Assembly (NCBI GenBank): GCA_913063495.1
Contig: CAJXXT010000003.1
Location: 1-64,000 of the forward strand
From: an uncultured Gammaproteobacteria bacterium
Lineage (GTDB): Bacteria; Pseudomonadota; Gammaproteobacteria; Pseudomonadales; Ketobacteraceae
Length of the DNA: 64,000 nucleotides
Direction: 5' to 3'
Positions 26,474-35,512 of this stretch are shown piece after piece. The translations under genes were made by a program, and so were the position numbers. The stretch's first letter is position 1. The number at the start of each line of letters is the position of its first letter. Below the pieces are notes generated by a model. That model searched no databases and was not told the DNA's origin. It was given only the letters and a program-made list of their open reading frames with translations.

Positions 26474-26524
26474 GACTCATAACCTTTTCCTTTTACGGCG
26501 CATCATTGTGGGATTTTCTGATGG

Positions 26525-26929
26525 TTATATTTTGTCGTACAGTTCAGCGTTATTTTTCTGAATTTTCATATACATATTCTTAAGATGCTTTTCTATCGCT
26601 TGTGATAACGTCACACCTTCCGATTTCGCGATCGTTGAAAGCATCTCCCATGCGTGTCTTTCCAAATCGACTGACTTTTTATCACTTGCCGCCCTCGACC
26701 GATTGGCTCGTATTGAATCTTTTAGTTGTTGCCACTGTTTTTTGTTTAGATGTTTTTCGCACCATTTATTTATTTTGTTATTTGCATTGGGTTGTATGTT
26801 TTGAAATTCTTCTTTATTTTCAAAATTGAACTCTTCGTCTGGATAATTTTGATCACTGAGTTTGCTTTCAATGTACATCCATGCCTTTAGACTGTCATCT
26901 TTAGTGATTTTGTACTTTGCTTTGGCCAT
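26525..26929 (-). CDS. MatP-like DNA-binding protein
   Basis: 134 residues. The C-terminal half closely follows E. coli MatP: a W-x-x-K-H-x-N segment (NKWCEKHLNKKQWQQLK), then IRANRSRA, KKSVDLERHAWEMLS and SEGVTLSQAIEKHL, which in MatP form the ribbon-helix-helix domain that binds matS in the Ter macrodomain. The N-terminal 55 residues differ. It may organise the terminus region, or be a paralogue with another DNA target. Single gene. Confidence 0.7.
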   Translation of the reverse strand: MAKAKYKITKDDSLKAWMYIESKLSDQNYPDEEFNFENKEEFQNIQPNANNKINKWCEKHLNKKQWQQLKDSIRANRSRAASDKKSVDLERHAWEMLSTIAKSEGVTLSQAIEKHLKNMYMKIQKNNAELYDKI

Positions 26930-27007
26930 GATCTAAGCTCCATTGCTGAACGTTGATATCACCGTCTCTTAATTTTATCCCTGTGACCCTGTCACGCAAT
27001 ACATTTC

Positions 27008-27181
27008 TTATATTAAATTGCCCCCTGTAGCACAAACAATATAACTTTGAGGATCTTGTGGGGGAACAAGTGTAAAGGCCGTCACACACCGAGATCCATC
27101 ATCGTTCAACTCGTTAGCTGCGTAAGTCGAAAACCGCCTTGCTGCCTTCACAAAAACCGAACAGTTTTCGACAGAACCGCA
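27008..27181 (-). pseudogene. Possible remnant of a secreted protein's C-terminus
   Basis: An open stretch of 57 codons with no ATG, directly in frame after the stop of the membrane protein at 27182. It reads like a real protein end: RFSTYAANELNDDGSRC, then VTAFTLVPPQDPQSYIVCAT and stop. The pattern with spaced cysteines resembles an exported protein tail. The source gene is not identified. Confidence 0.3.
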
Positions 27182-27577
27182 TTAAGCGCCTAAAAACCAC
27201 TGATTCATCACCCCACCCGGGGTCGCGATTAACGCAACGAGTACGAACATAAGGACACCAAAGGAGGCATACAAACTAAATTTTTGTACGCCTTCTTTTT
27301 CTTTCTTTGCCCCCAAAATCCCCAGACCCAAAAGTACTAATACAACCAGAGAAAGCCCGTGAATCGGACTAAATCCACCCTCATTAACCAGCCTTATATC
27401 AAATGAGGTCATAACCAGCGCGCCCATTAACAGTACCCAAAGAACCCCTACTCTTTTGAAAGCCTCTGTGTTTTTAGGTATTAAAAATATTTGTGAGATA
27501 CCAACAAATATTGCACCGATACCAACAAATATATGTACCCCCATGACAGGGGTAACTTGCACTAAACTAACAGTCAT
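27182..27577 (-). CDS. Small integral membrane protein
   Basis: 131 residues with four predicted membrane helices (HIFVGIGAIFVGISQIFLIP, GVLWVLLMGALVMTSF, GLSLVVLVLLGLGILG, and ASFGVLMFVLVALIATPGG). No family named with confidence. It follows the AraC gene on the same strand by 65 bp and may be under its control. An AAGGAGAAA ribosome-binding site precedes the ATG. Confidence 0.65.
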   Translation of the reverse strand: MTVSLVQVTPVMGVHIFVGIGAIFVGISQIFLIPKNTEAFKRVGVLWVLLMGALVMTSFDIRLVNEGGFSPIHGLSLVVLVLLGLGILGAKKEKEGVQKFSLYASFGVLMFVLVALIATPGGVMNQWFLGA

Positions 27578-27642
27578 AGATTTCTCCTTAAATTGAAATG
27601 CTATTCAATCAGGAATACCCAAGAGCCACTACTCACAATCCA

Positions 27643-28554
27643 TCAAAAATGCCGTTTTCTGTTCATAAACTGTTTTGGCGTAGCACCGTACTTGTCTTTG
27701 AAAGCTTTGATGAAGTGAGAGACATTCTCATAGCCAATTTGTAGAGCGATATCGGTAACGGTTTGATCCGTCTGCGTTAGCAATGTATTCGCGTATTCCA
27801 ATCGTTGATCTAACAGCCACCGTTTCGGTGTTGTGGAATACGATTTTTTGAAATCACGGTTAAAGCTCGCAATGCTACGGCCAGACAAAGCCGCTAAATC
27901 AGTGACTGTTAGATTGCTTAGGGCATACTGATTCATTAATCGGACGATATTTCTTTTGGTCGACGTTTTAATATCCACACTTAAGTTTTTACGAAGCAAG
28001 TTATCGCTATCTTGTAGATCGACCAGATGCAGCAACTCCAGTAATTTATATTTAATAAGGGGTTTGGAATGGACTAATTGATCGGAGCTTTGTTGTAATC
28101 CGGTAAAGAAAGTATCAAACAAGCTATTCGATACTATTTTGAAAGCAGCCCCCTCCGAGCCTTTAACTGACCCTAAGCTTTTCTTGGACGCTAGAAAATC
28201 CCTCACCACATCCTGACTAAAAAACACCAAGAACGCCTTCAGCTGGCCATCTTCTCCATGGTAATCAGAAAAAAGGTTCAGTCCTTTGGGAAAAAAAACA
28301 AGATCTCGCGGCTCTAGCGGCAACTGCTCATTTGTTGGCGTGGTAATCAACTCCCGACCAGCTTGTAAATATACTAGACAAGGGGCATTGGTACAAAACT
28401 CAATATCTACTAGATCATTTTCTAGATCCTTAAAAAACACCACTGAATTACCATCCCACAGCAGGGTCTTCACATCCGCCATAGCAAATAGGGATTCAGG
28501 AACCAGTAAAATATTGCCTTGAGTGTATTGTGCAACGGTTGGTTTTTTTGTCAT
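27643..28554 (-). CDS. AraC family transcriptional regulator
   Basis: 303 residues. An N-terminal cupin-like domain (LVYLQAGRELIT, PRDLVFFPKGLNL) and a C-terminal double HTH (DLAALSGRSIASFNRDFKKSY, LQIGYENVSHFIKAFKDKYG), ending TPKQFMNRK. The downstream membrane protein is in the same direction and could be its target. Ligand unknown. Confidence 0.9.
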   Translation of the reverse strand: MTKKPTVAQYTQGNILLVPESLFAMADVKTLLWDGNSVVFFKDLENDLVDIEFCTNAPCLVYLQAGRELITTPTNEQLPLEPRDLVFFPKGLNLFSDYHGEDGQLKAFLVFFSQDVVRDFLASKKSLGSVKGSEGAAFKIVSNSLFDTFFTGLQQSSDQLVHSKPLIKYKLLELLHLVDLQDSDNLLRKNLSVDIKTSTKRNIVRLMNQYALSNLTVTDLAALSGRSIASFNRDFKKSYSTTPKRWLLDQRLEYANTLLTQTDQTVTDIALQIGYENVSHFIKAFKDKYGATPKQFMNRKRHF

Positions 28555-28825
28555 TCAAGTAACTCGTTGAAATATATTCTCTGAAATATACAGAGAGCAT
28601 AACCCACTTATAGGCGGCATGTCTTTCTATGAGGAATTGACTATGAAACGATAACCAAACAACGATTTGACTTATCAATCATCAACGATTAGATTGACTA
28701 TGCATTTCTCGAATGCACCTAATCCGCAGAAAGGGCTGAGCCTATCGAGATAAGTAAGATTATAAAACCCACATAATCGATACGATTTTTAACCGTTAGG
28801 CGGATACGGAATATAGGAGAATCGT

Positions 28826-30364
28826 ATGTCAAAAACCATTTCCAGCGTGGATGAACGCCTAGACCTCCCCTTTTCAGACAGTGTTGAATCCGTTCGATTA
28901 AAGCATCAACAACAAGCCCAACAACTACTTGATGCCTATAACAAGGGAGATCCTCACGCGGTAGAGAAATTCCATCGTCGTGTTCCTGATGCTGCCTCAC
29001 CTGACTATAAACCATCGCTACTTCATGCAAGACTGCTTGTTGCCAGTGACAACACCATTCCAAGAAGGTTGTCTTTAGAGAAACTAAAGAAAGAATCCAA
29101 AGATTTATTAAAACAACTTAAAGCAGCAGCACCTGAAGCATTAGAAAGACTAGATCCGCGCCTTCATACAAAGGCAGCAACGTTAAAGCTGGCAGATGCC
29201 CAATATATTATTGCCCGTGAAAATGGCTTGCCTAGCTGGGCAAAACTCAAACATCATATTGCAGCAATGAGTGATGCACGAGAGCATATTGAACGCTCAC
29301 CTTCTTCACTTTCTTCTTCACCCTCCTCCCCTGATGCTGAATATAGCACCCTGCATATTCGGTGCGGCAATGATATTGAACAAGCGTTACTCAGCGCTGG
29401 CTTTAAAGGTGATTTTCTAGAAATCAGCAACCCTTTTCCCCAAGGGCATGTTCCGCACTTTGATGCTTTGGAAGCGTTTATTCAAATACGGACAACATTT
29501 TTAACGCAACACTATGGAAGCTACGTCCCCGAAGATCGCATGCAGAATACCGAGGCAGAAATACGCAATGTTGAGGATGTTCTACGTCATGCACCTGAGC
29601 GTTATGAACGTATCGTGCTGTGGTACGAACATGATGCATTTGATCAACTCTCTAAAGCCTATGTACTTGCCCACTTGGCAGAACTTAATCTGGATAACGC
29701 CCTTGTTGAATGCATCCAGATCAACAGCTTCCCCGGAGTAAAGAAATTTATTGGCATTGGACAGCTCAGCGGCATGCCTGAAGCCATCCTTACGTTGTGG
29801 TCACAACGCCAAGCTATATCCCCTGCCATGATTGCCTATGGAGCACGTTGCTGGCTAGCCTTCACCAAGGATGACCCACTGGAATTATGGCGCCTTACAG
29901 AAGAAGACACACCCTTTAGTGATATGCAGCAAGCATTAAAACGTATGCTAATGGAATTGCCTTGGACCGGGAACGGATTGAGTCTAACGGAGTACCTTTC
30001 GCTGGACATTTTGGCAAGAGAAGGTGAAATGCGTCCAGGAGCAATTTTTAGTCTGCTCATGACCGAATCAGATCCACAGCCTTTTCTAGGGGATATTATG
30101 CTTTTGGCAATTTTGCGCCCACTTTGGGAGGCCGAGCACCCCGCCATCACCGTGCTTGAAGAATTTCCAGATAAAAACCCAATGCGACAAACGTTGCTTT
30201 CGATTACTGATCTCGGTCGATCCTTATTAGAAAAAAATACTAACTTGCTTACACTGCAGAACAGACAACCCGCTGATGATAGGCATGTAGGTGGCGTACA
30301 CATTAGCGCTAATAAAAAGAATTGGCACTGGAACCCCATACTAAGCAAGCCTGTTTTTGAATAA
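28826..30364 (+). CDS. DUF1835 domain protein with N-terminal extension
   Basis: 512 residues. The first 150 residues resemble a helical ankyrin-like or adaptor segment seen in other DUF1835 proteins (RLLVASDNTIPRRLSLEKLKKESKDLLKQLKAA). From about residue 175 the DUF1835 pattern appears: LHIRCGNDIEQALLSAGFKGDFLEI, followed by the conserved HVPHFDALEAFIQIR and IVLWYEHDAFDQL. Function unknown. Start ATG with GGAGAATCGT upstream. The 3' end is copied at 37903-37931. A terminator hairpin follows. Confidence 0.8.
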   Translation: MSKTISSVDERLDLPFSDSVESVRLKHQQQAQQLLDAYNKGDPHAVEKFHRRVPDAASPDYKPSLLHARLLVASDNTIPRRLSLEKLKKESKDLLKQLKAAAPEALERLDPRLHTKAATLKLADAQYIIARENGLPSWAKLKHHIAAMSDAREHIERSPSSLSSSPSSPDAEYSTLHIRCGNDIEQALLSAGFKGDFLEISNPFPQGHVPHFDALEAFIQIRTTFLTQHYGSYVPEDRMQNTEAEIRNVEDVLRHAPERYERIVLWYEHDAFDQLSKAYVLAHLAELNLDNALVECIQINSFPGVKKFIGIGQLSGMPEAILTLWSQRQAISPAMIAYGARCWLAFTKDDPLELWRLTEEDTPFSDMQQALKRMLMELPWTGNGLSLTEYLSLDILAREGEMRPGAIFSLLMTESDPQPFLGDIMLLAILRPLWEAEHPAITVLEEFPDKNPMRQTLLSITDLGRSLLEKNTNLLTLQNRQPADDRHVGGVHISANKKNWHWNPILSKPVFE

Positions 30365-30377
30365 CTGCTGCAATTCA

Positions 30378-30405
30378 CCTGCATCCGCCGACTAGCGAAT
30401 GCAGG
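30378..30405 (+). terminator. Terminator-like hairpin after the DUF1835 gene
   Basis: CCTGCAT-C-CGC...GCG-A-ATGCAGG with a six-base loop, 13 bp after the DUF1835 stop. It lies between convergent genes and probably works for both. Confidence 0.55.
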
Positions 30406-30447
30406 TCTAGACACATTAACCTACAAAGTATCTGTATTGTGCCTTAA

Positions 30448-33399
30448 TTACCAATCCGCCAAAATACTCATGTCAGCCACGTCATTCTCAAAAGCATAAA
30501 TGCGAATGAACTTAGCGCCAGGATCATCCAAAGCAATGGTGCACTGGACATTAGGAGCGCACGACGTAAGGAGAGCCCCCTGTTCATTGAGCACTTCTAT
30601 TCCCACATTGCCGGCTACAGAGACATCCAGGGAAAAACTATTTGTCCCCACAGGGACGTTGAGTGACTGAATTAAAAATTGATTTGCAACAAGAGACTGG
30701 CCCGCTAGTGGCACCCCTTTTTCGAGAGAGCTAACACCTTCTCCACCAAAAGCGGAAGCGAGATGGAACACATCAATATCTTCAAATAAATGAACTTGTA
30801 CAAAGTAGAGGCCTTCTGCGAGATCCGATACCGCACAATCAAACCCACCACACGAAGTCACATAGCCACCGTTATGATCGAAAAGGCTAAAGTCCACACT
30901 GGCGAAACCCGCAGATAGCATTAACCCCGTCGCATTGGTCGGCACATAAAGGGATTGCAATAGATATTGCTCAGCTACACCACTCAACGATATTAACCCT
31001 CCATTTTCAAGCGTTCCGCCATACGCCCCGCCCCAAGCAGTGCTCACATTAAAATTAGCGATATCTTCAAATAAGTGAACTTGTACAAAATAGAGACCTT
31101 CTGCGAGATCCGATACTGCACAATCAAACCCACCACACGAAGTCACATAGCCACCGCTATGATCGAAAAGGCTAAAGTCCACGCTGGCATAGCCCGCAGA
31201 TAACATTAATCCCGTCGTATTGGCCGGTACATAAAGGGATTGCAAAAGGTATTGCTCGCCTACGCCACTCAAGGATAACGACTCTCCGTTTTCAAGCGTT
31301 CCGCCATACGCCCCACCCCAGGCAGCGCTCACATTAAAATTAGCAATATCTTCAAATAAGTGGACGTGAACAAAGTAGAGACCTTCTGCAAGATCCGATA
31401 CCGCACAATCAAATCCACCACACGAAGTCACATAGCCACCAGTATGATCATAAAGGGTAAAATCCACACTGGCGTAACCCGCAGATAACATTAATCCCGT
31501 CGTATTAGCGGGCACATAAAGGGACTGCAATAGATATTGCTCACCGACACCACTCAAGGATATCGATTCTCCGTTTTCAAGCGTTCCGCCATTCGTCCCA
31601 CCCCAAGTAGCGCTCACATTAAAATTAACGATATCATCAAATAAGTGAACTTGAACAAAGTAGAGGCCTTCTGCAAGATCCGATACTGCACAATCGAACC
31701 CACCACACGAAGTCACATAGCCACCAGTATGGTCGTAAAGAGTAAAGTCCACGCTGGCGTAACCCGCAGATAACATCAATCCCGTCGTATTGGCTGGCAT
31801 ATAAAGGGATTGCAATAGATACTGCTCACCGACACCACCCAAGGATATCGATTCTCCGTTTTCAAGCGTCCCGCCATTCGTCCCACCCCAAGCAGCGCTC
31901 ATATTAAAATTAACAATATCTTCAAGTAAGTGAATTTGAACGAAGTAGACGCCTTCTACGAGATCCGGTACCACACAATCAAACCCGCCACACCCTACTA
32001 CATAACCCCCGTTATAATCGTAAAGGGTAAAGTCCACGCTGGCGTAACCCGCAGATAACATTAATCCCGTCGTATTGGCCGGCACATAAAGGGATTGCAA
32101 TAGATATTGCTCACCGACACCACTCAAGGATATCGACTTTCCGTTCTCGAACGTTCCGCCATATGCCCCACCCCAAGCAACGCTCACATTAAAATTAACA
32201 ATATCTTCAAATAAGTGAATTTGAACAAAGTAGACGCCTTCTGCAAGATCCGGTACGGCACAATCAAACCCGCCACACCCAACTACATAGCCACCGTCAT
32301 GATCGTAAAGGGTAAAATCCACGCTGGCGTAACCCGCAGATAACATTAATCCCGTCGTATTGGCTGGCACATAAATAGATTGCAAAATAATCTGTTCACC
32401 TACACCACTCAATGATATCGGCTTTCCATTTTCAAGAGTCGACTCGGTCGCCCCTCCCCAAATAGCAGTCAACCGAGCATTAACAGTGTTCGAATGAAAA
32501 ACACCTTGGATATAATAAAGTCCCGGAGAAGGGTTTCCTAAAAAGCACTCCGCTGAACCACAGCTGGCTACATGAGCTCCGCTATCATCCACCACCTGAA
32601 ATGAGTAACCCCCATTGCCGGACATATTCACCATAAAACCATCAGTATTTGACGGAACATAAAATGATTCTACAAATTGATCATTTTCCGCACCTGATAA
32701 AATTGTCGCTACGCCATTTTCTAAGGTCGCACTACCGATACCACCCCAGCTTGCCGTCAGTGTTAACGCCGTGAAATCTTGCAAGCCTGTTGCTCGCACA
32801 AAATAACTTCCATCAGTCAAACTATCTGTAACACACGGAGTCCCATCACACTGATAAGCAACCACACCTGAATTATCTAAAATATCGAGACTTACCACAC
32901 CGTCTTCGCTGGCCGCAAAAGTGACAGCCCCATTGCTAACCGGTATATTGATCGACTTCACATGCATGATGCCTGTGCTTCCAGACATCTCAGTGGATGC
33001 AACACCGTTGCTAAGTACAGAATTACTACTGTCTACCCAAGAAGCAACCAGATTAGCACCCGTATAATCGGAACTTCCGACCATATTAATTTTATATTTT
33101 CCTACAGCAGGGTAACTCAAAAAGCAGGAAGTACCTGAAGAACAAACGGACAAAACATTGTCATCAGAATCGAGAAACTCAAGAGTAATATCATTACTAC
33201 CCGATGACTGCACATAGAGCGCAGAAGTGTTTTCTTTTATGTCTACTGAATATGTTTTTTTACTTGCGGCCTTACCAGAAATATCAGTTTGTAATTCACT
33301 ATTTTCCAACGGCACCGTTGTTTTACAACCGGTCGTAAGGCTAAGAAATAGTGCTACAAGGAAAAAAGAATAGATTCGTCTTTTATGATATGAAAACAT
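30448..33399 (-). CDS. Large repeat lipoprotein
   Basis: 983 residues. N-terminal lipoprotein signal ending LSLTTGC, so it is probably anchored at the cell envelope. The rest consists of about ten units of roughly 95 residues; the six central ones are nearly identical (GVGEQYLLQSLYVPANTTGLMLSAGYASVDF, CGGFDCAVSDLAEGLYFVQVHL). Each unit resembles a small beta-sandwich domain of the pre-peptidase C-terminal type. Outer units are more diverged. Cys pairs occur in every unit. Possibly an adhesin or polysaccharide-binding surface protein. A piece of a repeat is copied at 37731. Confidence 0.8.
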   Translation of the reverse strand: MFSYHKRRIYSFFLVALFLSLTTGCKTTVPLENSELQTDISGKAASKKTYSVDIKENTSALYVQSSGSNDITLEFLDSDDNVLSVCSSGTSCFLSYPAVGKYKINMVGSSDYTGANLVASWVDSSNSVLSNGVASTEMSGSTGIMHVKSINIPVSNGAVTFAASEDGVVSLDILDNSGVVAYQCDGTPCVTDSLTDGSYFVRATGLQDFTALTLTASWGGIGSATLENGVATILSGAENDQFVESFYVPSNTDGFMVNMSGNGGYSFQVVDDSGAHVASCGSAECFLGNPSPGLYYIQGVFHSNTVNARLTAIWGGATESTLENGKPISLSGVGEQIILQSIYVPANTTGLMLSAGYASVDFTLYDHDGGYVVGCGGFDCAVPDLAEGVYFVQIHLFEDIVNFNVSVAWGGAYGGTFENGKSISLSGVGEQYLLQSLYVPANTTGLMLSAGYASVDFTLYDYNGGYVVGCGGFDCVVPDLVEGVYFVQIHLLEDIVNFNMSAAWGGTNGGTLENGESISLGGVGEQYLLQSLYMPANTTGLMLSAGYASVDFTLYDHTGGYVTSCGGFDCAVSDLAEGLYFVQVHLFDDIVNFNVSATWGGTNGGTLENGESISLSGVGEQYLLQSLYVPANTTGLMLSAGYASVDFTLYDHTGGYVTSCGGFDCAVSDLAEGLYFVHVHLFEDIANFNVSAAWGGAYGGTLENGESLSLSGVGEQYLLQSLYVPANTTGLMLSAGYASVDFSLFDHSGGYVTSCGGFDCAVSDLAEGLYFVQVHLFEDIANFNVSTAWGGAYGGTLENGGLISLSGVAEQYLLQSLYVPTNATGLMLSAGFASVDFSLFDHNGGYVTSCGGFDCAVSDLAEGLYFVQVHLFEDIDVFHLASAFGGEGVSSLEKGVPLAGQSLVANQFLIQSLNVPVGTNSFSLDVSVAGNVGIEVLNEQGALLTSCAPNVQCTIALDDPGAKFIRIYAFENDVADMSILADW
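30766..32475 (-). repeat. Tandem 285-bp coding repeats inside the lipoprotein gene (about six units)
   Basis: The string CACGAAGTCACATAGCCACC recurs at 30851, 31136, 31421 and 31706, an exact 285-bp period (95 codons). Two further, slightly diverged units precede them in gene order. In-frame period length allows unit number to change without breaking the frame. Limits are approximate. Confidence 0.8.
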
Positions 33400-33529
33400 T
33401 GGGGTCCCTCCAATTTATTATTATCAAGCAAGATCATAACAGAAGAGCCAAATGTTTATAACCATTTGAATAAAAACAAGAAAATATTATAAATCTATAA
33501 AAACTTCACGCTCATTATATTTTTAGATG

Positions 33530-33760
33530 GCCAACACCATCTTCTTTCTTAAGCTCTCTCTCACCCGTAGCACTCCCCTATAAATAGTTGATTCAAGAAT
33601 AACCGCGTTATCATATACTAGATCTCCTAATCATCAATGCAATGCAACAAATGACTCCGCAATATCAGTTATTGCATACTCACTTATCCCTACAAACCCT
33701 AAAAGCTATATTCATTACGCACATACATGGCGATCATTGCTATGGTTTGCCAGGGTTATT
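33530..33760. pseudogene. Collapsed copy of the block upstream of and within rnz
   Basis: 33530-33600 on the minus strand codes RESLRKK joined directly to KMVLAI-stop, i.e. the small gene of 21363-21578 with its middle deleted. The next bases match the rnz leader (ATCATATACTAGAT). 33671-33760 matches rnz 52257-52346 (TTATCCCTACAAACCCTAAA, CGATCATTGCTATGG). Together this is an internally deleted copy of 51957-52346. The remaining gap between 33400 and 33811 holds no gene. Confidence 0.8.
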
Positions 33761-33811
33761 TAGAGATTGACAAGGGAAGGTTAAAAACTGTACTTTAGTG
33801 CACGCTAGCAT

Positions 33812-34522
33812 ATGGATATTAATAAACTAAATGGAATTTGGGTTATGCGCTTAATTATATCTTGTCTTTCTTCAGGACAGTCTTTCTCTCGATTCATCAT
33901 GATTTTTTTCGCCCTCACGGGGGTAACCGGATGCTTTGACAAGATCAACAAAGAACTTCCACCGCTTGAAGAGTATCAGAGCAGCGAAGGATGGTATGAA
34001 AACGCCTTCGTTAGAATCTATAAACGTAACTTGTACGAAGGTGGAGAATTCATTCAAGATAACTTCACACACCCTTCTATTGTGGTAAAAAGAAGCTATT
34101 CAGAAGAATTATTCTCATTCGAGCTTTCTGAGGCTTTTGATCCTGATTTTGATTGCGATCCGTTTGACAACATTAACCCAAACGCCACTTATCAACAATG
34201 CGGTTATATCAGATCCATCCATGGCAATGGTCTAGATAATATTGATAAACTGGAAGATCCTTACTCGTTAGGCGAGATTCGTGGTGGCGAAGACGTTAAT
34301 CAAATTGCAGAGTTTATTTTAGACCAATCAAAGTATTATTCCTGCAAAGATGAGTATGATGTGCTTAATCGCAACAGTAATACTTATGTAAGAGCTGTGT
34401 TGGAATTCTCAGGCTTTTATGATTTGTACGAGGAAATGAATGAAGAGCCATTCTCAATGGGTAGCTCATCATTCGGTCAAAGCTCATGGGATGAATGCCC
34501 AATTGAAGAGCCTCCACTGTAG
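33812..34522 (+). CDS. Putative lipoprotein, hypothetical
   Basis: 236 residues at most. A hydrophobic stretch with a lipobox-like end (FFALTGVTGC, Cys41) suggests a lipoprotein; the true start may be a later ATG (33845 or 33899), as none has a strong ribosome-binding site. The mature part is acidic with several cysteines and no recognised domain. It lies just downstream of the collapsed rnz copy and 35 bp upstream of the Crp/Fnr gene. Confidence 0.6.
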   Translation: MDINKLNGIWVMRLIISCLSSGQSFSRFIMIFFALTGVTGCFDKINKELPPLEEYQSSEGWYENAFVRIYKRNLYEGGEFIQDNFTHPSIVVKRSYSEELFSFELSEAFDPDFDCDPFDNINPNATYQQCGYIRSIHGNGLDNIDKLEDPYSLGEIRGGEDVNQIAEFILDQSKYYSCKDEYDVLNRNSNTYVRAVLEFSGFYDLYEEMNEEPFSMGSSSFGQSSWDECPIEEPPL

Positions 34523-34557
34523 CTGGCAAACAATAACATCAAGCATAAGAGGCAACC

Positions 34558-35382
34558 GTGACGGGAACTAGCGCTAATAACAATAAAAATAATGACAGCA
34601 TAACCGACGAAAAACACCTCACATTAAAGAGCTGCGCTTTATTTACAAATTTGCCAGAAGCCGTACTGCAACAATGTTTAGTCAATACCAAGTTTAAACA
34701 TTATGAAGCCGGGGAAACAATTTATGATGTCGGCGATGTACCCGATTATGTTTTTGTAGTGAAAAAGGGTTTTGTTCGCCTGGAGATCCCATTACCGGAT
34801 GGTGAGGCTTTTTTTGTTGGGCCAATACCGGAAACTGCATTGTTTGGCGACCATGAGGCATTAACTAACGCTCAAAGTATTGCGCGAACCTCTGCGATGG
34901 AGGCTGTGTCAGTTTTGTTGATACCGAGGCCAAATTTTGTTCATCTTTTCAATACAGAAATTCAGTTTGTACAATCGTTAGCAAAACAATTAGCGATGAC
35001 TTCCCGCTTCTCCTGCCTGGCGATGGCTCACCTCTTTAAGCACCCTGTTGAAAATAAGCTTGCGAGCTTGTTATTGGTTTTGGCCGATAAAAAGGGAGAG
35101 CAAAAAGGATCACAAAAGAGAATACAAAAAGGAGTACAGCAAGAAAACTCAACCAAACCCTCAGTTAAACTATCAATCAACCTCTCACAAGATCAACTAG
35201 CTGAAATGCTATCCACATCCCGCCAAACCGTGAATAAATATTTGGGAGCATGGAAGACAAAAAGTTGGATTTGTTACCAGCAGGGTGAACTAGAAATCTT
35301 GGATTATGACGCGCTTAAAACGCTCACCAGTAGCGAGGTAATGGAAGAGATGGACGCCCTCAAAAATTTGTTACGAGGTTAA
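34558..35382 (+). CDS. Crp/Fnr family transcriptional regulator
   Basis: 274 residues from a GTG start. A cyclic-nucleotide-binding-like domain (KHYEAGETIYDVGDVPDYVFVVKKGFVRLEI, then FGDHEALTN) and a C-terminal winged-helix HTH (LSQDQLAEMLSTSRQTVNKYLGAWK). A basic low-complexity insert (KGEQKGSQKRIQKGVQQ) separates recognition parts of the HTH domain. No Fe-S cysteine cluster of the FNR type is visible. Ligand unknown. The GH3 gene downstream on the same strand may be a target. Confidence 0.9.
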   Translation: MTGTSANNNKNNDSITDEKHLTLKSCALFTNLPEAVLQQCLVNTKFKHYEAGETIYDVGDVPDYVFVVKKGFVRLEIPLPDGEAFFVGPIPETALFGDHEALTNAQSIARTSAMEAVSVLLIPRPNFVHLFNTEIQFVQSLAKQLAMTSRFSCLAMAHLFKHPVENKLASLLLVLADKKGEQKGSQKRIQKGVQQENSTKPSVKLSINLSQDQLAEMLSTSRQTVNKYLGAWKTKSWICYQQGELEILDYDALKTLTSSEVMEEMDALKNLLRG

Positions 35383-35512
35383 TCACTTACCCTCAATGTA
35401 AAGCATTTGACAGCATACCCGATCTAGCGGTGTTAACCTCCATAACGTCAACCCTATCGTTGCATAGAATCACGAAGGGTGTACTACATTTACATATTGG
35501 GGGATAGAAGCA

